A stretch of 11,152 nt of DNA from Clostridiales bacterium (lineage in GTDB: Bacteria; Bacillota; Clostridia; Oscillospirales; Oscillospiraceae), in NCBI GenBank assembly GCA_902363045.1, contig CABIYX010000017.1:11511-22662 (forward strand), given 5' to 3'. Positions 1 through 6,775 of this stretch are shown here, in pieces; positions within the stretch are counted from its first letter, which is position 1, and each line of letters starts with the position of its first letter. The notes below the pieces were generated by a model that was not told where the DNA came from, searched no databases, and saw only the letters and a program-made list of their open reading frames with translations. Both the position numbers and the translations under genes were made by a program.

Positions 1-551
1 GCATGGCGGCAGTGCTGAACCTGGACCGGGATACCCTGAAGCAGGTCTGTGAGGAGGCCTCCGACGCAGGCGTGGTGGAGTGCACCAACTTCAACTGCCC
101 TGGTCAGATCGTCATTTCCGGCGATGCCGCTGCAGTAGACCGGGCTGGGGAGCTGGCCAAGGCCGCGGGAGCCAAGCGGGTGCTGCCCCTCAAGGTCAGC
201 GGCCCCTTCCATACCTCCCTCATGGCCCCCGCCGGTGACGCCCTGCGGGAGAAGTTCCAGAGCGTACCCTTCTGTGAGATGGAGATCCCCGTGCTCTTCA
301 ACTGCCTGGGCGATCTGAAGGGTGAGCGGGACACCATTCCCGATCTTCTGGAGCAGCAGGTCCAGTCCAGCGTCTATCTGGAGGACACCATCCGCCGCCT
401 GGCCGAGCTGGGCGTGGATACGGTGGTGGAGATCGGCCCGGGCCGGACCCTGTCCGGCTTCGTCCGCAAGACTGCCAAACAAATCAAATGCTATCCGGTG
501 GAGACGGCGGAGGAACTGGAGGCCGCCATCGCCGCCCTGAAAGGAGCGTGA
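1..551 (+). CDS. fabD: Malonyl-CoA:ACP transacylase FabD, C-terminal part (5' end outside window)
   Basis: FabD moves the malonyl group from coenzyme A to acyl carrier protein, providing the extender unit for cytosolic type II fatty acid synthesis. The visible part is about 182 residues. It starts in a stretch typical of the middle of the protein (MAAVLNL, usually preceded by a glycine-rich turn), so the first ATG at position 3 is internal and the gene enters from the left. The GHSLG nucleophile-serine motif lies upstream and cannot be checked. The family motif NCPGQIVISGD is present at about residues 31-41, and the catalytic histidine is in VSGPFHTSLM (about residue 70 of the visible part). 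The C-terminus has VVEIGPGRTLSGFVRK, also typical. The stop TGA lies 4 bases before fabG, and the fabG ribosome binding site is inside the end of this gene, so the two are co-transcribed. Confidence 0.95.
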   Translation, partial: MAAVLNLDRDTLKQVCEEASDAGVVECTNFNCPGQIVISGDAAAVDRAGELAKAAGAKRVLPLKVSGPFHTSLMAPAGDALREKFQSVPFCEMEIPVLFNCLGDLKGERDTIPDLLEQQVQSSVYLEDTIRRLAELGVDTVVEIGPGRTLSGFVRKTAKQIKCYPVETAEELEAAIAALKGA

Positions 552-555
552 CTCC

Positions 556-1299
556 ATGAGTCTGCAAGGAAGAAACGCGCTGGTCACCGGCGGGAGCCGG
601 GGGATCGGCCGGGCCATCTGCCTGGAGCTGGCCCGCCAGGGCGCCAATGTGGCAGTGAACTACGCCGGCAACGCTCAGGCCGCCGAAGAGACCGCCGCCG
701 CCTGCCGGGAGCTGGGTGTCCAGGCTGTGACCATCCGGGCCGACGTAGCCGACGCCGCCGCCTGTGAGGCCATGGTGAAGGAGGTCATCTCCTCCTTCGG
801 AAGCCTCCACATTCTGGTGAACAACGCCGGCATCACCCGGGACAATCTGGCCCTGAGCATCAGCGAGGCCGACTTCGACGCCGTGCTGGACACCAACCTG
901 AAGGGAGCCTTCTGCTGCTGCAAGGCAGCCTACCGCCCCATGATGCGCCAGCGCTATGGCCGCATCATCAACATGAGCAGCGTGGTGGGCCTCCGTGGCA
1001 ACGCCGGTCAGGCCAACTACTCCGCCAGCAAGGCCGGCCTCATCGGCCTGACCAAATCTCTGGCCAAGGAGCTGGCCGCCCGAAAAGTTACCGTCAACGC
1101 GGTGGCCCCCGGCTTTATCGACACGGATATGACCGCAGTCCTGCCGGAAGCGGCGAGGGAAGCCCTGCTCAAGACCATCCCCATGGCCCGTCTGGGTCAG
1201 CCGGAGGATGTGGCCCGGGCCGTGGCCTTCTTTGCTGCGGACGAGACTGCCTATGTCACCGGCCAGGTGCTGTGTGTCGACGGCGGCATGGCGGTTTAA
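556..1299 (+). CDS. fabG: 3-oxoacyl-[ACP] reductase FabG
   Basis: FabG is the NADPH-dependent ketoreductase that turns 3-ketoacyl-ACP into 3-hydroxyacyl-ACP in each elongation cycle. The 247-residue protein is the normal length for a classical short-chain dehydrogenase. The dinucleotide-binding motif TGGSRGIG is at residues 11-18, NNAG at 89-92, the structural Asn at 114, and the catalytic triad at Ser142, Tyr155 and Lys159 (ANYSASK). PGFIDTDM follows, and the C-terminus VTGQVLCVDGGMAV is typical. The ATG is preceded by AAAGGAG at 540-546 with a 9-base spacer, which fixes the start. Other short-chain dehydrogenases share the fold, but its place between fabD and fabF makes FabG the clear call. 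Confidence 0.97.
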   Translation: MSLQGRNALVTGGSRGIGRAICLELARQGANVAVNYAGNAQAAEETAAACRELGVQAVTIRADVADAAACEAMVKEVISSFGSLHILVNNAGITRDNLALSISEADFDAVLDTNLKGAFCCCKAAYRPMMRQRYGRIINMSSVVGLRGNAGQANYSASKAGLIGLTKSLAKELAARKVTVNAVAPGFIDTDMTAVLPEAAREALLKTIPMARLGQPEDVARAVAFFAADETAYVTGQVLCVDGGMAV

Positions 1300-1321
1300 G
1301 CCGCAGAAAGGAAACAGAGCT

Positions 1322-2563
1322 ATGGAAAAAAGACGCGTAGTGATCACCGGTATGGGGGCCGTCACTCCCCTGGGCCACACCGTCCAGGAGACCTGGGACG
1401 CGGTCCGGGCCGGCGCGTGCGGCATCGCCCCCATCACCCTGTACGACCACAGCAGCCAGAAGGTATCCCTGGCCGCAGAGGTGAAGGACTTCGACCCCAC
1501 CCGGGTCCTGGATAAAAAAGAGGCCCGCCGGATGGACCGCTTCACCCAGTTCGCCGTCACCGCCGCAGTGGAGGCCATGGCCCAGAGCGGCCTGGACCTG
1601 GAGCGTGAGGACACCGCCCGCATGGGGGTGTTCGTCTCCAGCGGCATCGGCGGCATCAGCACCATCCAGAACTCCTGTGAATCCGGCCAGAGCCGCGGCT
1701 TTGACAAGGTCTCCCCCTTCTTCATCCCCATGGCCATCTCCAACCTGGCCGCCGGGCACATCGCCATCCGTTTCGGCCTGCATGGGATGTGCACCGCCCC
1801 TGTGGCCGCCTGCGCCGGCGGCAGCAACGCGGTGGGCGACGCCTTCCGCCACATCCGGGACGGCTACGCCGAGGTCATGGTGGCCGGCGGCGCGGAGGCC
1901 TCCATCACCCCCTTGGCCATGGGCGGCTTCACCTCCATGAGCGCCCTGACCACCGCCTCCGACCCGGCCCGCGCCTCCATCCCCTTCGACGCGGAGCGCA
2001 GCGGCTTCGTCATGGGCGAGGGCGCCGCTATTCTGGTGCTGGAGGAGCTGGAGCACGCCCGCGCCCGCGGCGCTCAGATCCTGGGTGAGATCACCGGCTA
2101 CGGCTCCACCTGCGACGCGTACCACATCACCGCCCCCGACCCCGCGGGCACCTGGAGCGCCGCCTGCATGGAGCAGGCCCTGGCCGACGCCGGCGTCGCC
2201 CCCGAGGCGGTGGACTATATCAACGCCCACGGGACCTCCACCCCCCTGAACGACAGCGGCGAGACCGCCGCCATCCGCAAGGTGTTCGGCAGCCACGCCG
2301 ACCGGCTGATGGTCAGCTCCACCAAGTCCATGACCGGCCATCTGCTGGGGGCCAGCGGCGCGGTGGAGGCGGTGTTCTGCGTCCTGGCGCTGAAGGACGG
2401 CTTCGTCCCCGCCACCATCCACTACCAGGTCCCCGACCCGGCCTGTGACCTGGACATCGTCCCCAACGAGGGCCGCCAGGCTGACATCCGCTGCGCCATC
2501 TCCGATTCCCTGGGCTTCGGCGGGCACAACACCTGCCTGGTCTTTCAGAAGTGGGAGGGCTGA
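1322..2563 (+). CDS. fabF: 3-oxoacyl-[ACP] synthase II FabF
   Basis: FabF is the decarboxylating condensing enzyme that extends acyl-ACP with malonyl-ACP, and in many bacteria it sets the response of membrane lipids to temperature. At 413 residues it is full length. The thiolase-fold active site is intact: Cys164 (VAACAGGSNA), His303 (NAHGTSTPLND), Lys335 and His340 (KSMTGHLLGASGA), matching E. coli FabF numbering closely. The reading frame is open back to 1208, inside fabG, but I chose the ATG at 1322 because the protein from there begins with the usual MEKRRVVITGMGAVTPLG, and AAAGGA precedes it by about 10 bases. A 22-base gap separates it from fabG and only 3 bases separate its stop from fabZ. 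Confidence 0.97.
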   Translation: MEKRRVVITGMGAVTPLGHTVQETWDAVRAGACGIAPITLYDHSSQKVSLAAEVKDFDPTRVLDKKEARRMDRFTQFAVTAAVEAMAQSGLDLEREDTARMGVFVSSGIGGISTIQNSCESGQSRGFDKVSPFFIPMAISNLAAGHIAIRFGLHGMCTAPVAACAGGSNAVGDAFRHIRDGYAEVMVAGGAEASITPLAMGGFTSMSALTTASDPARASIPFDAERSGFVMGEGAAILVLEELEHARARGAQILGEITGYGSTCDAYHITAPDPAGTWSAACMEQALADAGVAPEAVDYINAHGTSTPLNDSGETAAIRKVFGSHADRLMVSSTKSMTGHLLGASGAVEAVFCVLALKDGFVPATIHYQVPDPACDLDIVPNEGRQADIRCAISDSLGFGGHNTCLVFQKWEG

Positions 2564-2566
2564 GGC

Positions 2567-2992
2567 ATGGAGTTGAATATTCAGCAGATCATGGAGATCC
2601 TCCCCCACCGTCCTCCCTTCCTGCTGGTGGACCGGATCACCGAGTGTGAGCCCGGCGTGAAGGCCACAGGCGTCAAGTGCGTCACCATGAATGAGCCCTT
2701 CTTTGTGGGGCACTTCCCCGGCAACCCCATCATGCCCGGGGTGCTGATCCTGGAGGCTCTGGCTCAGACGGGGGCAGTGGCCGCCCTCTCCCTGCCGGAG
2801 AACCGGGGAAAGCTGGCCATCTTCGGCGGCGTGAAGAACGCCCGCTTCAAGCAGCCGGTGCGCCCCGGCGATGTGCTGGAGCTGTCCTGTGAGCTGGTGG
2901 AGCAGCACGGGCCGGTGGGCTTCGGCAAGGCGGCGGCAAAGGTGGACGGCAAGCTGGCCGCCCGCTGTGAATTGACCTTTGTCATCCAATAA
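2567..2992 (+). CDS. fabZ: 3-hydroxyacyl-[ACP] dehydratase FabZ
   Basis: FabZ removes water from 3-hydroxyacyl-ACP to give trans-2-enoyl-ACP. The 141-residue hot-dog-fold protein is the usual size. The N-terminal [14 protein letters not shown] is the family signature; the catalytic His49 lies in [17 protein letters not shown] and the catalytic Glu63 follows in the same helix. The start ATG is 3 bases after the fabF stop, and the GGAGG-like signal sits in the last codons of fabF, suggesting translational coupling. In many clostridia accB lies between fabF and fabZ and accC, accD and accA follow; neither is seen here. The enoyl reductase and FabH are not in the window and may lie upstream. Confidence 0.97.
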   Translation: MELNIQQIMEILPHRPPFLLVDRITECEPGVKATGVKCVTMNEPFFVGHFPGNPIMPGVLILEALAQTGAVAALSLPENRGKLAIFGGVKNARFKQPVRPGDVLELSCELVEQHGPVGFGKAAAKVDGKLAARCELTFVIQ

Positions 2993-2994
2993 AT

Positions 2995-3023
2995 TTGCTT
3001 TTCGCCTGTAAATTTGGTATTCT
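2995..3023 (+). promoter_or_regulatory. Candidate promoter for the MarR-family gene
   Basis: TTGCTT at 2995-3000 and an extended -10 element TGGTATTCT at 3015-3023 are separated by 17 bases. The -35 is weak, but the TG extension could compensate. This would let the regulator be expressed apart from the fab genes, although read-through from fabZ is also possible because I see no terminator between them. An imperfect palindrome at 3012-3026 (outer arms ATT and AAT, inner G and C) overlaps the -10. It could be an autoregulatory operator, but only four of seven base pairs match. Confidence 0.4.
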
Positions 3024-3064
3024 AATGACAACGAGTGCCACAAAACGATACAGGAGGCAGATTT

Positions 3065-3526
3065 ATGCTGGACCGTGCTTTTGACCGCGTGTATACCAAG
3101 TTCAAGCTCCACTTTTACCGTGCCGTATTCGCCCGCTTTCAGAACCGGGAGGCCAGCCTCACCACGGTGGAGAGCTTCTGCATGGAGATCATCAACGCCC
3201 TGGGCCACCCCACCATCAATGAGTTCTCCAGCTTTGTTAATATCTCTCCCCCCAATGCGGCCTACAAGATCAATAACTTGATCCAGAAGGGCTATGTGAC
3301 CAAGCGGCAGTCCCCGGATGACAAGCGGGAGTACCACCTGTATGTCACCCAAAAATATATCGACTACTACAATGTCAGCTACCGCTACCTCTCCACCGTC
3401 ATGGACCGCATCAAGCAGCGCTTCCCCGCGGAGGATGTGGCCAAGCTGGAGGAGATGCTGGACATCATCTCCAATGAGCTGATGCCTGAGCTGGACCCCG
3501 CCCTGTCCGCAAGGAATGACCTGTAA
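3065..3526 (+). CDS. MarR-family winged-helix transcriptional regulator
   Basis: A 153-residue predicted DNA-binding protein. A helix-turn-helix spans about residues 49-83 (TINEFSSFVNISPPNAAYKI and the following helix), followed by a wing with the MarR-type hairpin SPDDKREYHLYVT at about 83-95. Flanking N- and C-terminal helices would form the dimer. The reading frame is open from 3035, but AGGAGG at 3052-3057 with a 7-base spacer points to the ATG at 3065. The gene lies 72 bases after fabZ on the same strand. MarR-type regulators such as FabT control fab operons in streptococci and some other Firmicutes, so control of the adjacent fab genes is a reasonable inference. The sequence does not look like an obvious FabT and no ligand can be read from it. 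The family call is strong; the target is not known. Confidence 0.88.
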   Translation: MLDRAFDRVYTKFKLHFYRAVFARFQNREASLTTVESFCMEIINALGHPTINEFSSFVNISPPNAAYKINNLIQKGYVTKRQSPDDKREYHLYVTQKYIDYYNVSYRYLSTVMDRIKQRFPAEDVAKLEEMLDIISNELMPELDPALSARNDL

Positions 3527-3552
3527 GCCCTCTGTTTGACCGCAGATGACAA

Positions 3553-3591
3553 AACGGTCCCCTGATGCTGTGCATCAGGGGACCGTTGTTT
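3553..3591. terminator. Strong bidirectional intrinsic terminator
   Basis: A perfect 15-bp stem (left arm 3553-3567, right arm 3573-3587, GC-rich core GGTCCCCTGATG) closes a 5-base loop. On the plus strand it is followed by GTTTCTCTCT; on the minus strand the flanking A-run at 3551-3554 reads as TTTT. It lies between the converging MarR gene and sigF and can end both transcripts. Confidence 0.88.
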
Positions 3592-3610
3592 CTCTCTGCG
3601 GGGAGGGGCG

Positions 3611-4354
3611 TCACCCGTCCGGAGGGGCCTGTCCCCTCTCCGGCGCCAGCGTCTGCCGCAGCCGCTCCACCGCCCGGCGCTCCAGACGGGAGACCTGCAC
3701 CTGGGACACCCCCAGCACCCGGGCCGCCCGGGTCTGGGTCAGCCCCTTGTAATACCGCAGCAGCAGCACCTCCCGCTCCCGCTGGGGCAGCTCCTCCAGG
3801 GCTTCCCGCAGGGCCAGCCGCTCCACCAGCCCGTCCTCCATGCCGCCGCCGGACAGCATCCCCTCCAGGGTCAGGCCGCCCTCCCCGGTCTCGGTCTGGA
3901 GGGAGATCACCGGCTCGGTGGCCGTCTCCGCCGCCGCCACCTCCTCCGAAGTCAGGCCGGCGGCCTCCGCCAGCTCAGACAGGGCAGGCTCCCGCCCCAG
4001 CTCAGTACACAGGCGGCTGCGGAGCCCCCGCACCAGGACGCCCCGCTCCTTCATCCCCCGGCTCACCTTCACCGCCCCGTCGTCCCGGAGGAACCGCCGG
4101 ATCTCCCCGGCGATCTTGGGCACGGCATAGGTGGAGAACTGGGTCCCGAAGGCGGGGTCGTACCCCCGCACCGCCTTCAAAAACCCCAGACAGCCCAGCT
4201 GATACAGGTCATCCGGCTCCACGCCGCGGCCATAGTAGCGGCGCACGATGGACCAGATCAGCCCGTTGTTCTCCTCCAACACCTGCTCACAGGCCCGCTC
4301 ATCCCCCAGCCGGGCGGCTTCCAGAAGCTGGGGGGCGGTAGGCGTCCCATTCAA
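3611..4354 (-). CDS. sigF: RNA polymerase forespore sigma factor SigF (SpoIIAC)
   Basis: SigF directs the first forespore-specific transcription after asymmetric division. The 247-residue protein has sigma region 2 at about residues 29-95 (EPDDLYQLGCLGFLKAV, then FSTYAVPKIAGEIRRFLRDD), a region 3 helical segment at about 101-140, and region 4 at about 185-235, ending in the recognition helix SQVQVSRLERRAVERL. The closest pattern I know is B. subtilis SigF (255 residues); SigG is similar, but the adjacent spoIIAB and spoIIAA settle the call. The start is a TTG whose first bases overlap the spoIIAB stop by 4 bases (TTGA). Only a weak AGG lies just upstream, so translation probably depends on coupling to spoIIAB. 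Confidence 0.95.
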   Translation of the reverse strand: MNGTPTAPQLLEAARLGDERACEQVLEENNGLIWSIVRRYYGRGVEPDDLYQLGCLGFLKAVRGYDPAFGTQFSTYAVPKIAGEIRRFLRDDGAVKVSRGMKERGVLVRGLRSRLCTELGREPALSELAEAAGLTSEEVAAAETATEPVISLQTETGEGGLTLEGMLSGGGMEDGLVERLALREALEELPQREREVLLLRYYKGLTQTRAARVLGVSQVQVSRLERRAVERLRQTLAPERGQAPPDG

Positions 4355-4788
4355 CCTGAGACGCGGCGGGCGATCTGCCGCCGCATGGTAACGGTGGTCC
4401 CCTTCCCCGGCGTGGAGCGGACCTTCAGCTCATCCATAAAGCTCTCCATGATGGTAAAGCCCATTCCGGCGCGGTCCTCACTGCCGGTGGTGAAGAGCGG
4501 GGTCCTGGCCTGGGTCACGTCCGCGATGCCCACGCCCCAGTCCCGTACCACGATCTCCAGCACCTGCCCCTCCTTCCGCCGCAGCTTCATCACGATCTTT
4601 CCGATCCGGTCGGGATAGGCGTGGACGATGGCGTTGGTCACCGCCTCGCTCACCGCCGTCTTCACGTCGTTGATCTCCTCCAGGGTGGGGTCCAGCTGGG
4701 CGGCGAAGCAGGCCGCCGCCGCCCGGGCGAACCCCTCGTTGGCCGAGCGGCTGGGGAACTCCAGGGTGCAATAGTTTTCTATTTTCAT
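4351..4788 (-). CDS. spoIIAB: Anti-sigma F factor / serine kinase SpoIIAB
   Basis: SpoIIAB binds and holds SigF inactive and also phosphorylates SpoIIAA using ATP. The 145-residue protein has the GHKL ATPase fold: the N-box SEAVTNAIVHAYP holds the predicted general base Glu48 and the Mg-binding Asn52, followed by DWGVGI (Asp83) and GMGFTIMESFMDEL. Arg22 corresponds to the B. subtilis Arg20 that contacts both SigF and SpoIIAA. An AGGAGG with a 9-base spacer precedes the ATG. The gene begins 18 bases after spoIIAA and overlaps sigF by 4 bases, the usual arrangement, which keeps the inhibitor and its sigma factor in proportion. Confidence 0.96.
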   Translation of the reverse strand: MKIENYCTLEFPSRSANEGFARAAAACFAAQLDPTLEEINDVKTAVSEAVTNAIVHAYPDRIGKIVMKLRRKEGQVLEIVVRDWGVGIADVTQARTPLFTTGSEDRAGMGFTIMESFMDELKVRSTPGKGTTVTMRRQIARRVSG

Positions 4789-4806
4789 GATGTACAGCCT
4801 CCTGAC

Positions 4807-5112
4807 TTATTCAAATCGGACCAGTTTTTCCAGCCCGGCCGCCCGGAACACCCGGCGGGCCTGGTCCGGCGCGTGTACCACGGTCATCCCGCCCCGCAGC
4901 TGGCTCATCCTCCGGTAGGTGCGCAGGATGACCGCGATGCCGGAGCTGTCTGTAAAGGTCAGCCCGGACAGGTCCAGCGTCAGCCTTCTGGGAAGGGCCG
5001 CGTCGATCTGCCGGTCCAGCTCCTCCATCACTTCCTTCGCGCGGTGGTGGTCCAGTTCCCCTGACACCGCTGCGGTCAGGCAGCGGTTTTCCTCCTCGCA
5101 CATCACTGCCAT
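4807..5112 (-). CDS. spoIIAA: Anti-anti-sigma factor SpoIIAA
   Basis: In its unphosphorylated form SpoIIAA displaces SigF from SpoIIAB; it is a STAS-domain protein. The phospho-acceptor is in LTFTDSSGIAVIL, and Ser56 aligns with B. subtilis Ser58. GELDHHRAKEV near residue 20 is also typical. I chose the ATG at 5112 because AAAGGAG lies 9 bases upstream. An in-frame ATG at 5163 would add 17 residues but has no ribosome binding site. The 101-residue product ends at LVRFE, where B. subtilis SpoIIAA continues for about 15 more residues, so it lacks that tail. It is the first gene of the minus-strand spoIIA operon. Confidence 0.95.
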   Translation of the reverse strand: MAVMCEEENRCLTAAVSGELDHHRAKEVMEELDRQIDAALPRRLTLDLSGLTFTDSSGIAVILRTYRRMSQLRGGMTVVHAPDQARRVFRAAGLEKLVRFE

Positions 5113-5151
5113 ATCTTGTCTCTCCTTTCCCGGCGTCCCGGTCAAGCAAAA

Positions 5152-5195
5152 TGGGACACCCATATTTTAGATGTCCCAATTATAGGGGATGTCCC
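5152..5195 (-). promoter_or_regulatory. spoIIAA: Candidate spoIIA promoter region with TGTCCC/GGGACA repeats
   Basis: On the minus strand a perfect TATAAT lies at 5184-5179, 67 bases before the spoIIAA start. No -35 element near TTGACA is found at 16-18 bases. The -10 is bracketed by two copies of GGGACATC (plus-strand GATGTCCC at 5170-5177 and 5188-5195, 18 bases apart). A third, inverted copy at 5152-5158 (TGGGACA) forms a 7-bp inverted repeat with 5172-5178. Such spacing on one face of the helix suggests an operator or activator site. I found no GAAT-type SigH -10 and no TGTCGAA Spo0A box in the intergenic stretch. Confidence 0.4.
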
Positions 5196-5296
5196 GGGCA
5201 GATTTGGCCGCATCCTGTCGCCTCCCGCCCAGATCCCCATTTTTCCCGGCGCTCCCCTGAAAAGCGTCCCAGATGGCCGCTCTTTTCTCCCTTCCA

Positions 5297-5325
5297 TTTA
5301 CAAACGGCAGATTTCGTACTATGAT
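5297..5325 (+). promoter_or_regulatory. SigA-type promoter for the MATE transporter operon
   Basis: TTTACA at 5297-5302 and TATGAT at 5320-5325 are each one base from consensus and are separated by the ideal 17 bases. The predicted transcript starts near 5332, giving a leader of about 30 bases before the GTG start at 5362. It faces away from the spoIIA operon. Confidence 0.75.
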
Positions 5326-5361
5326 AGAGGCAGCACCGATCACAGAAGGGGAGGTCTCTCC

Positions 5362-6729
5362 GTGTCCAGACAAGCCAAACTCACCGCCGGACCCATCACG
5401 GCCCAGCTGGTCCGCCTGTGCCTGCCTCTGCTGGCCGCCAATGTGCTCCAGCAGCTGTACAATATCATCAACTCCCTGGTCGTCACCCGCCACATCGGCG
5501 GGGATGCCTTCGCAGCCCTGGGGGTGGCCGAGAGCGTGATGAACCTGTTCATCTATGTCATCACCGGGGCCTGTATGGGGGCCTCCGTCCTGGTGGCCCG
5601 CTTCTTCGGAGAGCAGAACTTCGCCCGCCTGCGCCAGCAGCTCTTCGTCTCCGGCGTGCTCATCGGCGGAGCCACAGCGGCGGCGGTCCTCCTCACCCTG
5701 GTCTTTCTGCGTCCCCTTCTCCTGCTGATCCAGACCCCTCCGGAGTTGATGGACTACGCCATGTCCTACCTGCGGATCATCCTGGCGGGGATGCTCTTCA
5801 CCTTCGCCTATAACTATCTGGCCGCCACCCTCCGGGCCATCGGCGACACCCGGGCCGCCCTCTGTTTCCTGCTGGCCTCCCTGGCCTATAACCTGGTGGC
5901 AGCCTGGCTGCTGGTAGCCAGACTGGAACTGGGCATCCGGGGCACCGCCCTGGCCACAGCCAGCGCGCAGCTTCTCTCCGCCCTGCTGTGCCTGGTCTAT
6001 ATCCGCAAAAAGCTGCCCTTCCTGCGCATCCAGCGGGACGATATGCGGATGAACGGGACCCTGGTGCGCCAGACCACCAGCTATGCGGCGGTGGCCGCCC
6101 TCCAGCAGTCCAGCCTCTATCTGGGCAAGCTGATGATCCAGAGCGCCGTCAACGGCCTAGGCACAGCGGCCATCTCCGCCTTCACCGCCACCACCCGGGT
6201 GGAAAACTTCAGTCAGGCCTTCGGCATCAGCGGCTGCGAGTCCATCGCCATTTTTGTGGCGCAGAATCAGGGGGCAAAAAAATACCGCCGCGCCCTGTCC
6301 GGCTTCCTCCGGGGGTCCGTCATGGTGGTAGGCATCGGATTTCTGTTCTCCCTGCTGCTGTTCTTCGGCGGCGGCCAGCTGGTCCTCCCCTTCCTGGACG
6401 GCGAGGCGGAGAGCGCCGCCCTGGGCGCCTCCTACCTGCGGCTGATGGGCTGCTTCTACTTTCTGTCCTTTATGGGACACTCCTATGTGGGGCACTACCG
6501 GGGCATTGGACGAATGAATATCACCTTCTGGGGGACCACCCTTCAGATCGCCGTCCGGGTCGTCCTCACATACGCTCTGGCGGGCGCCATGGGGCTGGAC
6601 GCTGTGGCTCTGGCCACCGGCCTGGGCTGGGTCGCCATCGTCCTGTTCCACTCCACTGTGTTCCTTCTGGAGCTCAAGGGCATCGGCTTCCGCCTTCCCA
6701 CCCGGGATGAGGACAGCCAGCCCGGCTGA
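5362..6729 (+). CDS. MATE-family multidrug/cation efflux transporter
   Basis: A 455-residue polytopic membrane protein, the normal length for MATE transporters, which export drugs or metabolites in exchange for Na+ or H+. It has about 12 hydrophobic segments. The N-terminal half carries LPLLAANVLQQLYNIINSLVV and the loop GGDAFAALGVAESV, both typical; the motif is echoed in the second half (GLGTAAISAFTATTRVENFS). The frame is open from 5116, but those extra 82 residues are not transporter-like. I chose the GTG at 5362 because GGAGG precedes it by 7 bases and it lies just after the promoter at 5297-5325. The substrate cannot be told from sequence. It shares a transcript with the next membrane protein, 46 bases downstream. 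Confidence 0.9.
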   Translation: MSRQAKLTAGPITAQLVRLCLPLLAANVLQQLYNIINSLVVTRHIGGDAFAALGVAESVMNLFIYVITGACMGASVLVARFFGEQNFARLRQQLFVSGVLIGGATAAAVLLTLVFLRPLLLLIQTPPELMDYAMSYLRIILAGMLFTFAYNYLAATLRAIGDTRAALCFLLASLAYNLVAAWLLVARLELGIRGTALATASAQLLSALLCLVYIRKKLPFLRIQRDDMRMNGTLVRQTTSYAAVAALQQSSLYLGKLMIQSAVNGLGTAAISAFTATTRVENFSQAFGISGCESIAIFVAQNQGAKKYRRALSGFLRGSVMVVGIGFLFSLLLFFGGGQLVLPFLDGEAESAALGASYLRLMGCFYFLSFMGHSYVGHYRGIGRMNITFWGTTLQIAVRVVLTYALAGAMGLDAVALATGLGWVAIVLFHSTVFLLELKGIGFRLPTRDEDSQPG

Positions 6730-6775
6730 GCTGCCCCGTCCACGATCCAACCACCTCCCACGAAAGGAGCCCAAC

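Noticed and set aside
1256..3352. Very long minus-strand open frame (698 codons) opposite fabF, fabZ and marR, and a 456-codon one at 484-1854
   Set aside because: The plus-strand genes here have full catalytic motifs. The antisense products are low-complexity, rich in Gly, Ala, Val, His and Asp, as expected from a GC-rich gene read backwards, and have no ribosome binding site or family motif.
3565..4341. Plus-strand Pro/Ala/Arg-rich open frame of 258 codons
   Set aside because: It is the antisense of sigF in a GC-rich region and begins inside a terminator stem; its composition is not protein-like.
5113..5163. N-terminal extension of SpoIIAA by 17 residues from an ATG at 5163
   Set aside because: There is no ribosome binding site before it, the extension is not SpoIIAA-like, and AAAGGAG fits the ATG at 5112.
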